NCBI GenBank assembly: GCA_903953455.1
Contig: CAJBJW010000386.1
Span: 1-6,256, forward strand
Direction: 5' to 3'
DNA length: 6,256 nucleotides
From: an uncultured Pseudomonadota bacterium
GTDB taxonomy: Bacteria > Pseudomonadota > Gammaproteobacteria > Methylococcales > Methylomonadaceae
Part shown: piece after piece, positions 1 through 5,798 of the stretch
Position numbering within the stretch: position 1 is the stretch's first letter
Layout: every line of letters begins with the position of its first letter
Made by a program: the position numbers and the translations under genes
Notes under the pieces: model-generated
The model's database searches: none
Seen by the model: the letters and a program-made list of their open reading frames with translations, nothing else
What the model was told of the DNA's origin: nothing

Positions 1-14
1 CACATATACTGCCA

Positions 15-43
15 TTTATACCGACAAAAAAATTGGATGTCAA
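15..43 (-). promoter_or_regulatory. Near-consensus sigma70 promoter reading out of the left edge
   Basis: On the minus strand TTGACA (43-38) is followed by exactly 17 bases and TATAAA (20-15). The -35 box is a perfect match and the -10 box matches five of six positions. Transcription would start about position 5-9 and run leftward, so the gene it serves lies outside the window. It sits just beyond the ssrA terminator, which fits the start of a new leftward transcription unit. The box match is seen directly; activity is inferred. Confidence 0.6.
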
Positions 44-72
44 CGGACATTATCAAACATTCTAGGCAATAA

Positions 73-104
73 AAAACCCGCTGAACCTTTCGAATCGCGG
101 GTTT
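73..104 (-). terminator. Rho-independent terminator of ssrA
   Basis: Read on the minus strand, AAACCCGC and GCGGGTTT form an 8-bp stem around a loop of about 15 bases. The right arm runs into a T tract (TTTTTT). It lies about 35 bases beyond the CCA end of the tmRNA, which fits a 3' trailer removed by exonucleases during tmRNA maturation. Confidence 0.8.
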
Positions 105-138
105 AATGGACTTCCTAGAACAGCTTTGGATCTTTATT

Positions 139-512
139 TGGTGGAGGCGGGGGGAATTGAACCCCCGTCCGTAAGCACTCCGCCACAAGGTCTACATGCT
201 TATCTCGTTCTTTGATTTAGCCTGTGACATTCCGACGAGCCAAAAAAGTCACAAGCGATTCCGTAGAGTTTTAGCGCATCCATTCCGGACAGACTTCAGC
301 GCGATCTTATGTAAATGACCTCTGAGCGTCCCGAGGGACTCCACCCGCATAAGCACAGATGGTCAAAGGAATGGTGCTGGGTTTAAGCAGCTAGAGCCAT
401 TGAGTAGTTTTCGTCGTTTGCGAATACTTAAGTTTCAGTAGGATTTACGAGGTGTACTGTCCTCGACATGCACTCTAGGTTTCGCTACCCACGTCGAAGC
501 CATGTCGCCCCC
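139..512 (-). ncRNA. ssrA: tmRNA (transfer-messenger RNA)
   Basis: tmRNA rescues stalled ribosomes. It is charged with alanine, enters the empty A site with SmpB, and its short internal frame is then translated to add a degradation tag. The 374-base gene has both tRNA-like ends. The 5' GGGGGCG (512-506) pairs with CGCCTCC near the 3' end with one G-U pair. A T arm follows the pattern GGGGG-TTCAATT-CCCCC, and CCA is encoded at 141-139. The 5' end continues as ACATGGCTTCGACG, typical of bacterial tmRNA. The tag frame is at 421-383. This is the one-piece form, not the circularly permuted two-piece form. No strong promoter is visible in the 76 bases between it and the DUF934 gene upstream, and no terminator separates the two, so some readthrough from cysI is possible. 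The leader would be trimmed by RNase P. Confidence 0.96.
383..421 (-). other. tmRNA tag-peptide reading frame
   Basis: The resume codon GCA is at 421-419 and the frame ends at TAA (385-383). It encodes ANDENYSMALAA, 12 residues before the stop. With the alanine carried by tmRNA itself the added tag is AANDENYSMALAA. The ANDENY start and the ALAA end match the well-known E. coli tag ANDENYALAA. The C-terminal LAA is what ClpXP and ClpAP recognise, and the ANDENY part contains the SspB-binding region. The difference from E. coli is two extra residues, Ser-Met, between the two parts. Confidence 0.93.
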
Positions 513-514
513 GT

Positions 515-536
515 GTGTATAACCAGTAGAATACAC
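515..536. repeat. Inverted repeat just upstream of ssrA
   Basis: GTGTAT (515-520) and ATACAC (531-536) are perfect 6-base inverted arms separated by 10 bases. The near arm ends three bases before the mature 5' end of ssrA, so the dyad lies in the promoter or leader region. It could be a regulator site or a small hairpin in the precursor leader. Arms this short can arise by chance in AT-rich DNA. Confidence 0.3.
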
Positions 537-588
537 GATAGAGCGCATGAATTCCACTGTTTCTCATCGAATCCCATAAAGAATTCGT

Positions 589-1020
589 TTACTGATAAAA
601 CACCGTAAAATCATTTAGGGTATTGTGCGCTTGCGCTAAATGTTCAGATTCAAACGCATTCACACCAACGCGCGAGAAATAAAACGCTTGATCAGCTAAA
701 TAATTCCCTACTGCGCGAATTTCGCCTTGATAAGCGTGGCGATTGCGAAGCATATACGCTTGCGAAAAACTGCGCCCGTCCGCGAAATCCGCTACTGCTA
801 ATTCGATCAACGCTAATTTTGGCAAATCTTCCACGAGTTGATTCACATCATCCGTCGGCGCAATACGAACACCTAAATTACCTTCATGAGTAATTAGCTG
901 ATTCTTTTCACTTTGCCAACGCGCAAGTGATACGCAAATATTGCCAGAAGCAAGAGGCTCATCGTCCGCCACATAAGTCCAATGATTATCAATAAGCTGC
1001 TTATTTTTAATGACTTGCAT
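589..1020 (-). CDS. DUF934 family protein, probable sulfite reduction accessory
   Basis: This 143-residue protein of the DUF934 (COG3749) family is known mainly for lying beside cysI or cysH in Proteobacteria; its biochemical role is not established. Seen here is the family core: V-R-I-A-P near residue 52, then a block reading FADGRSFSQAYMLRNR around residues 80-95, followed by a GEIRAVGNYLADQ stretch. No signal peptide or membrane segment is visible, so it is probably cytoplasmic. I place the start at 1020 because AAGGAG (1033-1028) lies 7 bases upstream; the in-frame ATG at 1053 would add 11 residues with no such site. It overlaps the end of cysI by 14 bases in a different frame, which implies translational coupling and joint expression. 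The likely job is helping CysI, for instance in electron delivery or assembly; that part is inference. Confidence 0.88.
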   Translation of the reverse strand: MQVIKNKQLIDNHWTYVADDEPLASGNICVSLARWQSEKNQLITHEGNLGVRIAPTDDVNQLVEDLPKLALIELAVADFADGRSFSQAYMLRNRHAYQGEIRAVGNYLADQAFYFSRVGVNAFESEHLAQAHNTLNDFTVFYQ

Positions 1021-2659
1021 ACACTTTCTCCTTGAAAGGGTCAATGCCAACACGTTTTACCGTTTCCAAAAAGCTTTCTTCATCTAAACGGATTTGAATG
1101 TAAACGTTTAAAATCGTTTCGACAGCTTGCGCGACATCAGCTTTTGGAATAGACGGCCCTAAACGCTCACCAATAGCCGCTTCATTGGATGATGAACCGC
1201 CTAACGTAAATTGATACCATTCAACGCCTTTTTTATCGACACCTAAAATACCAATATGCCCCACACTTTGATGCGCACAGCCATTCATACAACCTGAAAT
1301 ATTGATATTCACATCACCAATATCGTGCAGATAATCCAAGTTATCCAGCACGTTATTTATGTCTTTGGTGATATCAATTGAACCGGCATTTGCCAAAGAA
1401 CAAAAATCAAGTCCAGGACAGCAAATAATATCTGTTGCCATGCCAATGTTCGGCGTGGCTAATTTTTGCGCCGCTAAGGCTTGCCAGAGAGCAAATAAAT
1501 CTGCTTGTTTGACATCAGCAAACACAAAGTTTTGACGATGCGTACTGCGAATTTCACCAAAGCTGTATGTCACAGACAAATCGGCGATCGCATCAAGTTG
1601 CTCAGAGGTTAAATCTCCGGGTGGGGAGTCGGGTGCTTTGATAGATAAAAAGACAATGCGATAGCCGTCAACTTTATGCGCTTGCGTGTTATATTTTAAC
1701 CATGTTGCAAACGCGCTGTTTCCTTCTCTATGCGCGGCAAAAGTCGAGTCCTGCGCTGCATTTTCATCATAATCAAATGGCGTAAAATGCGCTTTCATCG
1801 CGGCAAAATAATCGTCACTAACTTCTAAATTATCTCGAATCAATGCCCATTCGGCATCCACTAATTGCGTGAATTTTTCAAGTCCAGTTTCTTTGACGAG
1901 AATTTTAATCCGAGCTTTATATTTGTTATCACGTCTGCCTAGTAAATTATAAATACGCAGTATCGCTTCCAAATACGACAGAATATGTTTTTTCTCTAAG
2001 AATGGACGAATCACCTGCCCAATAACGGGTGTACGCCCTAACCCGCCGCCAACAAATACTTTAAAACCAATTTCGCCTGCATCGTTTTTCACTAAATGTA
2101 AACCGATATCATGAAATTGGGTCGCTGCACGATCTGTCGTTGAACCACTGACGGCGATTTTGAATTTGCGTGGCAAATAATCAAATTCGGGATGCAACGT
2201 TGTCCATTTACGAATAATTTCGCAGTAAGGACGTGGATCTTCAATTTCATCCGCGCAAACACCCGCTAAATGATCACTAGTCGTATTACGCATACAGTTA
2301 CCACTCGTTTGAATGGCGTGCATTTGCACTTGCGCAAGCTCGGCTAAAATATCGGGGATTTGCTCTAATTTTGGCCAGTTATACTGCACATTTTGACGGG
2401 TAGTCACATGACAATAATTTTTGTCATACGTACGCGCAATGTGTGCGAGTGTATGGAGCTGTTTTGCGTTGAGTAGTCCGTAAGGAATGGCGACGCGAAG
2501 CATGGGCGCATGAGTTTGAATATATACACCATTTCTAAGACGAAGCGCTCGAAAGCCGTCTTCAGAAATCTCGCCATTTAAAAACTGCTCTGTTTGCCGC
2601 CTAAACTGCGCGACGCGTTCTTCAATAAGAATTTGATCGTTATGATTATATTGGTACAT
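1007..2659 (-). CDS. cysI: Sulfite reductase hemoprotein, CysI-type (nitrite/sulfite reductase family)
   Basis: Reduces sulfite to sulfide with six electrons in assimilatory cysteine synthesis, using a siroheme coupled to a 4Fe-4S cluster in the cytoplasm. All four cluster cysteines are present: C414 and C420 (C-X5-C) and C457 and C461 (C-X3-C, in GCMNGCAHQ); by family precedent C461 also ligates siroheme. Basic segments expected around siroheme and substrate are visible at TTRQN (86-90), GNCMRN (120-125), RKFK (164-167) and STHRQN (372-377). At 550 residues it is full length. It fits the Pseudomonas-type CysI found beside DUF934 better than the enterobacterial CysI that works with CysJ, and no cysJ or cysH is in the window, so the electron donor is unknown (ferredoxin is plausible). 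The start gives the family's usual MYQY N-terminus, but the ribosome site is poor: the nearest purine-rich run, AGGG, is about 17 bases upstream. Nitrite reductase activity cannot be excluded from sequence alone. Confidence 0.93.
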   Translation of the reverse strand: MYQYNHNDQILIEERVAQFRRQTEQFLNGEISEDGFRALRLRNGVYIQTHAPMLRVAIPYGLLNAKQLHTLAHIARTYDKNYCHVTTRQNVQYNWPKLEQIPDILAELAQVQMHAIQTSGNCMRNTTSDHLAGVCADEIEDPRPYCEIIRKWTTLHPEFDYLPRKFKIAVSGSTTDRAATQFHDIGLHLVKNDAGEIGFKVFVGGGLGRTPVIGQVIRPFLEKKHILSYLEAILRIYNLLGRRDNKYKARIKILVKETGLEKFTQLVDAEWALIRDNLEVSDDYFAAMKAHFTPFDYDENAAQDSTFAAHREGNSAFATWLKYNTQAHKVDGYRIVFLSIKAPDSPPGDLTSEQLDAIADLSVTYSFGEIRSTHRQNFVFADVKQADLFALWQALAAQKLATPNIGMATDIICCPGLDFCSLANAGSIDITKDINNVLDNLDYLHDIGDVNINISGCMNGCAHQSVGHIGILGVDKKGVEWYQFTLGGSSSNEAAIGERLGPSIPKADVAQAVETILNVYIQIRLDEESFLETVKRVGIDPFKEKVYASH

Positions 2660-2707
2660 AAAAAATGGTTTTTAGACCCTATAAAAAAGCCAATAAAGTG
2701 AGTAGCA

Positions 2708-2736
2708 ATCATATACCCCACGTCATAAAATGACAA
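2708..2736 (-). promoter_or_regulatory. Candidate cysI promoter
   Basis: On the minus strand TTGTCA (2736-2731) is separated by exactly 17 bases from TATGAT (2713-2708); each box matches the sigma70 consensus at five of six positions. Transcription would begin near 2700, giving a leader of roughly 40 bases before the cysI ATG. It lies in the 149-base gap shared with divergent nhaD. For nhaD I see only a possible -10 box, CATAAT (2757-2762), without a convincing -35. Confidence 0.6.
2722..2734. promoter_or_regulatory. Short dyad overlapping the cysI -35 box
   Basis: GTCAT (2722-2726) and ATGAC (2730-2734) are perfect inverted arms around AAA. The dyad covers part of the -35 box of the candidate cysI promoter, a position where a bound repressor would block RNA polymerase. 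It could also affect divergent nhaD. The arms are short and I cannot match them to a known regulator, so this is a weak operator call. Confidence 0.3.
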
Positions 2737-2796
2737 AATTTATTAGTTGGTGATACCATAATATGTTGATGTGCGTTTTAATTTATTAGAAATAAA

Positions 2797-2804
2797 GGTG
2801 GAGG
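2797..2804 (+). promoter_or_regulatory. Strong ribosome binding site of nhaD
   Basis: GGTGGAGG ends 4 bases before the nhaD ATG at 2809. It is strongly complementary to the 16S rRNA 3' end and fixes this start, which also gives a clean signal-like N-terminus. By contrast the divergent cysI has almost no such site. Confidence 0.75.
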
Positions 2805-2808
2805 ATAT

Positions 2809-4170
2809 ATGAAGTTTGTTGTTTTAGCATTGTTAACCTTACTTGTGCCGCAATTGGCACTTGCTGAAGGTTTTCAGAATTTAGATATGACAGGAACTGA
2901 GCGCGGTATTTACACTGTGTTGATTTTCTTGATTGCTTACGGTTTTGTCATGACAGAAGAATTTACGCACATGCGTAAATCAAAACCAGTGATTTTAGCG
3001 GCAGGGATTATTTGGGCGCATGCATCAATTTTAGCGCAACAAAAAGGCGTTCCTACGCACGAAATGCACTTAGCTTTTGAGCATGACGTCAAAGAATACG
3101 CTGAATTGATGCTGTTCTTACTTGTAGCGATGACCTACATTAACTCAATGTCTGAGCGTAATGTATTTGAAGCGCTTCGTTCATGGCTAGTCAGAAAACA
3201 GTTCGGCTATCGTCAATTATTTTTAATCACAGGCATCATTACATTCTTCTTGTCTGCGGTTGCCGATAACTTAACAGCAGCACTCCTTGTTGGTGCGGTT
3301 GTGATGGCAGTCGGTGCGGATAATGAAAAATTTGTCAGCATTGGTTTTGTTAACCTCGTTATCGCAGCGAATGCGGGTGGTGCGTTCTGTCCGTTTGGTG
3401 ACATTACCACGCTTATGGTATGGCAAGCTGAATACGCAGAGTTCTTTGATTTCTTTAAATTATTCATTCCTTCGGTTGTCAATTATGCGATTCCTGCTGC
3501 GATTATGTACTGGGCAGTTCCCAATGAACAACCCAAAGAAACTAGTGAAGCAGCAGTTCAACTCAAACCCGGTGCATTAATTATTTGCTTTATGTTCCTT
3601 TGCACAATCGGCGCAGCGGTTAGCTTTAAACAAGTACTTCATCTTCCTCCTTTCATGGGCATGATGACCGGTTTATCCGCATTAATGTTATTTGGTTACT
3701 ACTTGAAAATGCAAGCGCATAAAGCAGGTGATCACAATGGCTTTGATATTTTCAATAAAGTCATGCACGCAGAATGGGATACCTTGTTATTCTTCTTTGG
3801 TGTGGTCTTTGCGGTAGGTGGTTTAGGTTATATTGGTTACTTGGAATTATTATCTAGTGCCATGTACGACGGTTTAGGACCCACAACCGCTAACATTTTA
3901 GTGGGTTTAATTTCAGCGATTGTTGATAACATTCCTGTGATGTTTGCTGTTCTTAACATGGGCGTTGATATGGACTTATATCAATGGTTGCTTGTCACGT
4001 TAACAGCAGGTGTGGGTGGTTCATTATTATCTGTTGGCTCTGCTGCGGGCGTTGCATTAATGGGTCAATCAAACCGTAAATATACGTTCTTTAGCCATTT
4101 AAAATGGACTCCTGCCATTGCTGCGGGTTACGCTGGTAGTATCTTTGTGCATTACTTGATTAACGGTTAA
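2809..4170 (+). CDS. nhaD: Sodium/proton antiporter, NhaD family
   Basis: An inner-membrane antiporter of the ion transporter (ArsB/NhaD) superfamily that expels Na+ (and often Li+) in exchange for protons, supporting pH and salt tolerance. The 453-residue protein has about a dozen hydrophobic segments. Polar motifs lie inside membrane segments: SAVADN (149-154), GGAFCPFGDITT (190-201) and SAIVDN (369-374), with D153, D198, T200, T201 and D373 the likely ion-binding set by family precedent, plus a glycine/serine-rich GVGGSLLSVGSAAG stretch (401-414). Residues 1-19 look like a cleavable signal peptide ending LALA, a feature I associate with NhaD proteins. A strong ribosome site supports the start. 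It stands alone between a divergent promoter region and a strong terminator, so it is monocistronic. The substrate is inferred from family; a related organic-anion or arsenite carrier is much less likely given the motifs. Confidence 0.92.
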   Translation: MKFVVLALLTLLVPQLALAEGFQNLDMTGTERGIYTVLIFLIAYGFVMTEEFTHMRKSKPVILAAGIIWAHASILAQQKGVPTHEMHLAFEHDVKEYAELMLFLLVAMTYINSMSERNVFEALRSWLVRKQFGYRQLFLITGIITFFLSAVADNLTAALLVGAVVMAVGADNEKFVSIGFVNLVIAANAGGAFCPFGDITTLMVWQAEYAEFFDFFKLFIPSVVNYAIPAAIMYWAVPNEQPKETSEAAVQLKPGALIICFMFLCTIGAAVSFKQVLHLPPFMGMMTGLSALMLFGYYLKMQAHKAGDHNGFDIFNKVMHAEWDTLLFFFGVVFAVGGLGYIGYLELLSSAMYDGLGPTTANILVGLISAIVDNIPVMFAVLNMGVDMDLYQWLLVTLTAGVGGSLLSVGSAAGVALMGQSNRKYTFFSHLKWTPAIAAGYAGSIFVHYLING

Positions 4171-4196
4171 TTTTTTAGCGTTTATTCAAATCCATA

Positions 4197-4231
4197 AAAA
4201 CGCCCCGTTTATAGTCTAAACGGGGCGTTTT
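4197..4231. terminator. Perfect hairpin terminator after nhaD, possibly bidirectional
   Basis: The arms at 4197-4211 and 4217-4231 pair perfectly over 15 bp around a 5-base loop (TAGTC), with a GC-rich core CGCCCCG/CGGGGCG. A run of T follows on the plus strand (4228-4233) and a run of A precedes it (4196-4200), so it could stop transcription from either side. Its clear job is to end nhaD, whose stop codon is 27 bases upstream. Confidence 0.93.
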
Positions 4232-4271
4232 TTAGTTTAATACCGCTGACAAATGAATTCAATACCACTTC

Positions 4272-4299
4272 GTGACAATATACTAGCCATCATTAAAAT
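4272..4299 (+). promoter_or_regulatory. Candidate promoter of the heme-protein/EamA unit
   Basis: GTGACA (4272-4277) is followed after 16 bases by TAAAAT (4294-4299); each box matches the sigma70 consensus at five of six positions. It lies between the nhaD terminator and the next start codon, where a promoter is required if that terminator works. Transcription would start near 4306, very close to the ribosome site at 4310-4313, so the leader would be short. An alternative -10 box, TATACT (4279-4284), lacks a good -35. Confidence 0.4.
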
Positions 4300-4323
4300 G
4301 TCGCTTTTTAGGACGTAACCATT

Positions 4324-5061
4324 ATGAAAGATGATAACTATCCAAGTTATGCGCGTTTTAAAGATATTTCGATTAGTGAGCGTATTTTAAATACGGTCTT
4401 TCTTTTAACGATTGGCCTAGGTTATTTAGCCGCACTTGCGAATATGTACTACACACATCAAGGCTTAGACGGAAAAGCAGGACTATCAGTCGATGACGTG
4501 GTGATTAGTTACTATGGTTCAACAACACAGACACGTTTGGGCACGGCAGTAAAAGGCATTATGGCGCCAAATTTGAAATTCAAAAGTGATCAAGATGTGA
4601 TTTTGAGCTGGATACATTCTGGCGCAGATGAAGCGGGATATAATGAAAAAGTAGCGCCTATTTTAAATCGTGATTGCGTTTTATGTCATACACCAAGCAT
4701 TAACCCTTCTCTGCCCGATTTAACCAATTATGCAGGCGTATCTGAAGTGGCGCATTCGGGAGGCGCGACCATCCCTACCCTTATTCGTGTATCGCATATT
4801 CATTTGTTTGGTATTGCGTTTATTTTATATTTTATCGGTCGAATTTTTCTACTTTGCGAAATTAACGTATTCGTCAAACGTGCGGCAATGATTATTCCTT
4901 TTGCTGCTATGCTCCTAGACGTTGTATCATGGTTTATTACCAAAACTATTCCAGAATTTGCCTATGTGGTCATTTTCAGTGGCGCGCTGATGGGACTTTC
5001 CATGGGGCTTCAAATCTTATTGAGTATTTATCAAATGTGGTTTTTTTCAAACGACAAATAG
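4324..5061 (+). CDS. Membrane-anchored monoheme c-type cytochrome-like protein
   Basis: I cannot assign a named function to this 245-residue membrane protein. A cytoplasmic N-terminus leads into a membrane segment (about 22-42), then a loop of about 110 residues with one c-type heme motif CVLCH (C118, C121, H122), then three more membrane segments (about 155-178, 184-205, 212-238). Heme attachment requires the loop to face the periplasm, and the alternating segments then put the C-terminus in the cytoplasm. The second axial ligand could be M80 or H98. H158 and H160 (SHIH) sit at the start of the second membrane segment, where they might bind b-heme or a metal. The start is supported by TAGGA 10 bases upstream. 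It shares an operon with the EamA gene 9 bases downstream. Roles in electron transfer or redox sensing are guesses. I recall relatives of this layout mostly carried as uncharacterised, sometimes misnamed, entries. Confidence 0.8.
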   Translation: MKDDNYPSYARFKDISISERILNTVFLLTIGLGYLAALANMYYTHQGLDGKAGLSVDDVVISYYGSTTQTRLGTAVKGIMAPNLKFKSDQDVILSWIHSGADEAGYNEKVAPILNRDCVLCHTPSINPSLPDLTNYAGVSEVAHSGGATIPTLIRVSHIHLFGIAFILYFIGRIFLLCEINVFVKRAAMIIPFAAMLLDVVSWFITKTIPEFAYVVIFSGALMGLSMGLQILLSIYQMWFFSNDK

Positions 5062-5070
5062 AGAATTTTA

Positions 5071-5493
5071 ATGGATCGTTGGGTTATTTATGCTTTTATT
5101 TCAATGTTCTTTGCAGGCTTTACATCGGTCATCGCAAAGCAAGGATTAGTTGGGATTTCAGCAGAATTAGGCCTAACCATTAGAACCATTTTTGTTTTCT
5201 GTTTTGTTACTCTTTTTGCGATACTGGCAGTAACAACGAGCGAATTAAACTTGCTACGCAAAGAAAATTTTATCTGGCTCGGGTTATCAGGTGTTACTAC
5301 TGCACTATCATGGATTTTTTACTATAAAGCGCTTAAATTAGGTGACGTTGCGACTGTTGCATTAATTGATAAAGGCAGTGTTATAGTTGCTATTTTCCTA
5401 GCATGGTTAATACTCAAAGAAATCATTACAGTCCGCATTATTTTCGGTGCGGGCTTGATGTTGTTAGGCCTTATTATCATTACAAAGAAATAA
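5071..5493 (+). CDS. Small EamA-type transporter (drug/metabolite transporter superfamily, single domain)
   Basis: An inner-membrane protein of the drug/metabolite transporter superfamily; the substrate is unknown. Its 140 residues hold one EamA unit with about five hydrophobic segments (about 4-24, 37-56, 66-85, 93-115, 119-137). The diagnostic stretch is YYKALKLGDVATVALIDK (84-101), followed by a hydrophobic helix ending WLILKE, which is typical of the family. Most EamA transporters of about 300 residues contain two such units, so this one probably works as a dimer, as small members of the superfamily do. The gene is not a truncation: it has a proper start, a complete unit and a double stop (TAA TAG). 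It starts 9 bases after the heme-protein stop with only a weak purine run (GAGA, 5061-5064), suggesting translational coupling to that gene. Confidence 0.85.
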   Translation: MDRWVIYAFISMFFAGFTSVIAKQGLVGISAELGLTIRTIFVFCFVTLFAILAVTTSELNLLRKENFIWLGLSGVTTALSWIFYYKALKLGDVATVALIDKGSVIVAIFLAWLILKEIITVRIIFGAGLMLLGLIIITKK

Positions 5494-5496
5494 TAG

Positions 5497-5736
5497 ATTC
5501 AACGATATATATTCATTTACAGTTTCTATTTGCTGATGAGTTTATTTTCCTCCACGCTTCACGCACAAGCATCGCTATCTTTTGAACCTAGAAAACATGA
5601 ACAATTATTAATACTCGCACCGCACTCAGACGATGAATGACTCAGCATTGCAGGACTTGCTCACCATGTTTTGATAAATGATAGTGACGTTCGAAAAACG
5701 TTCGATGACAATCTCGCGACTCAAGCTAGAATTTAA
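5497..5736 (+). pseudogene. Remnant of an exported PIG-L/LmbE-type deacetylase gene
   Basis: In the frame of the ATG at 5536 the DNA reads through a hydrophobic stretch ending LHAQA, a signal-peptide cleavage pattern, then LLILAPHSDDE, a close match to the (A/P)HPDDE metal-binding motif of PIG-L (LmbE) zinc deacetylases, with Ser in place of the second Pro. TGA (5638-5640) follows at once, and after it the same frame continues LSIAGLAHH, also typical of the family. The match then fades through a short segment ending ATQARI and stops at TAA (5734). The family normally exceeds 200 residues, so most of the gene is gone. The signal-like stretch extends upstream to 5497, where ATT CAA CGA stands in place of a likely ATG start; beyond it is a stop (5494-5496). 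Lost start, nonsense codon and truncation all point to a dead gene. Intact relatives act on N-acetylated sugars or similar substrates; that role is inferred from family. Confidence 0.72.
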
Positions 5737-5744
5737 ACAATAAA

Positions 5745-5773
5745 AAAGCCCTGTAAAATATTCACAGGGCTTT
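5745..5773 (-). terminator. Rho-independent terminator of pnp
   Basis: AAAGCCCTGT (5745-5754) and ACAGGGCTTT (5764-5773) pair perfectly over 10 bp around a 9-base loop. Read on the minus strand the stem is followed by TTTTTT (5747-5742), so it terminates pnp, whose stop codon lies about 25 bases before it. On the plus strand the tail is TTTGTTGG, a poorer T tract, but it may also weakly end the EamA transcript. Confidence 0.88.
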
Positions 5774-5798
5774 GTTGGATGCGACGTAAAAAGATCGA

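Noticed and set aside
1..72. Open frame entering from the left edge and ending at TAA (70-72), possibly the end of a plus-strand gene or an integrase beside the ssrA integration site
   Set aside because: Only 23 codons are visible, two frames are open here, and none shows a recognisable motif. A minus-strand promoter occupies the same bases.
139..190. Apparent 3' half of a tRNA gene on the minus strand
   Set aside because: The T arm and acceptor belong to the tmRNA; the matching 5' acceptor strand lies at 506-512 and a tag frame lies between.
549..586. Two GAATTC palindromes (549-554 and 581-586) as a terminator for the DUF934 gene
   Set aside because: They could pair only as a weak 6-bp AT-rich stem with a long loop and no T tract; more likely chance.
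1021..1053. Earlier start at 1053 for the DUF934 protein
   Set aside because: The ATG at 1020 has AAGGAG at ideal spacing; the earlier ATG has no such site and would add 11 residues, deepening the overlap with cysI.
3213..3580. Open frames of about 90 codons inside nhaD, one on each strand
   Set aside because: They lie wholly within a well-supported nhaD frame, show no family motif, and have no ribosome site of note.
4929..5183. Frame of 84 codons spanning the end of the heme protein and the start of the EamA gene
   Set aside because: It is out of frame with two well-supported genes and its product has no recognisable composition or motif.
5403..5585. 60-codon frame across the EamA end into the gap
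   Set aside because: It is a shifted reading of the EamA coding DNA, and a different frame in the gap carries the PIG-L motif.
5638..5640. TGA after PHSDDE as a selenocysteine codon
   Set aside because: The frame ends about 30 codons later without a complete domain, the family is not known to use selenocysteine here, and no recoding hairpin is evident. A nonsense mutation is simpler.
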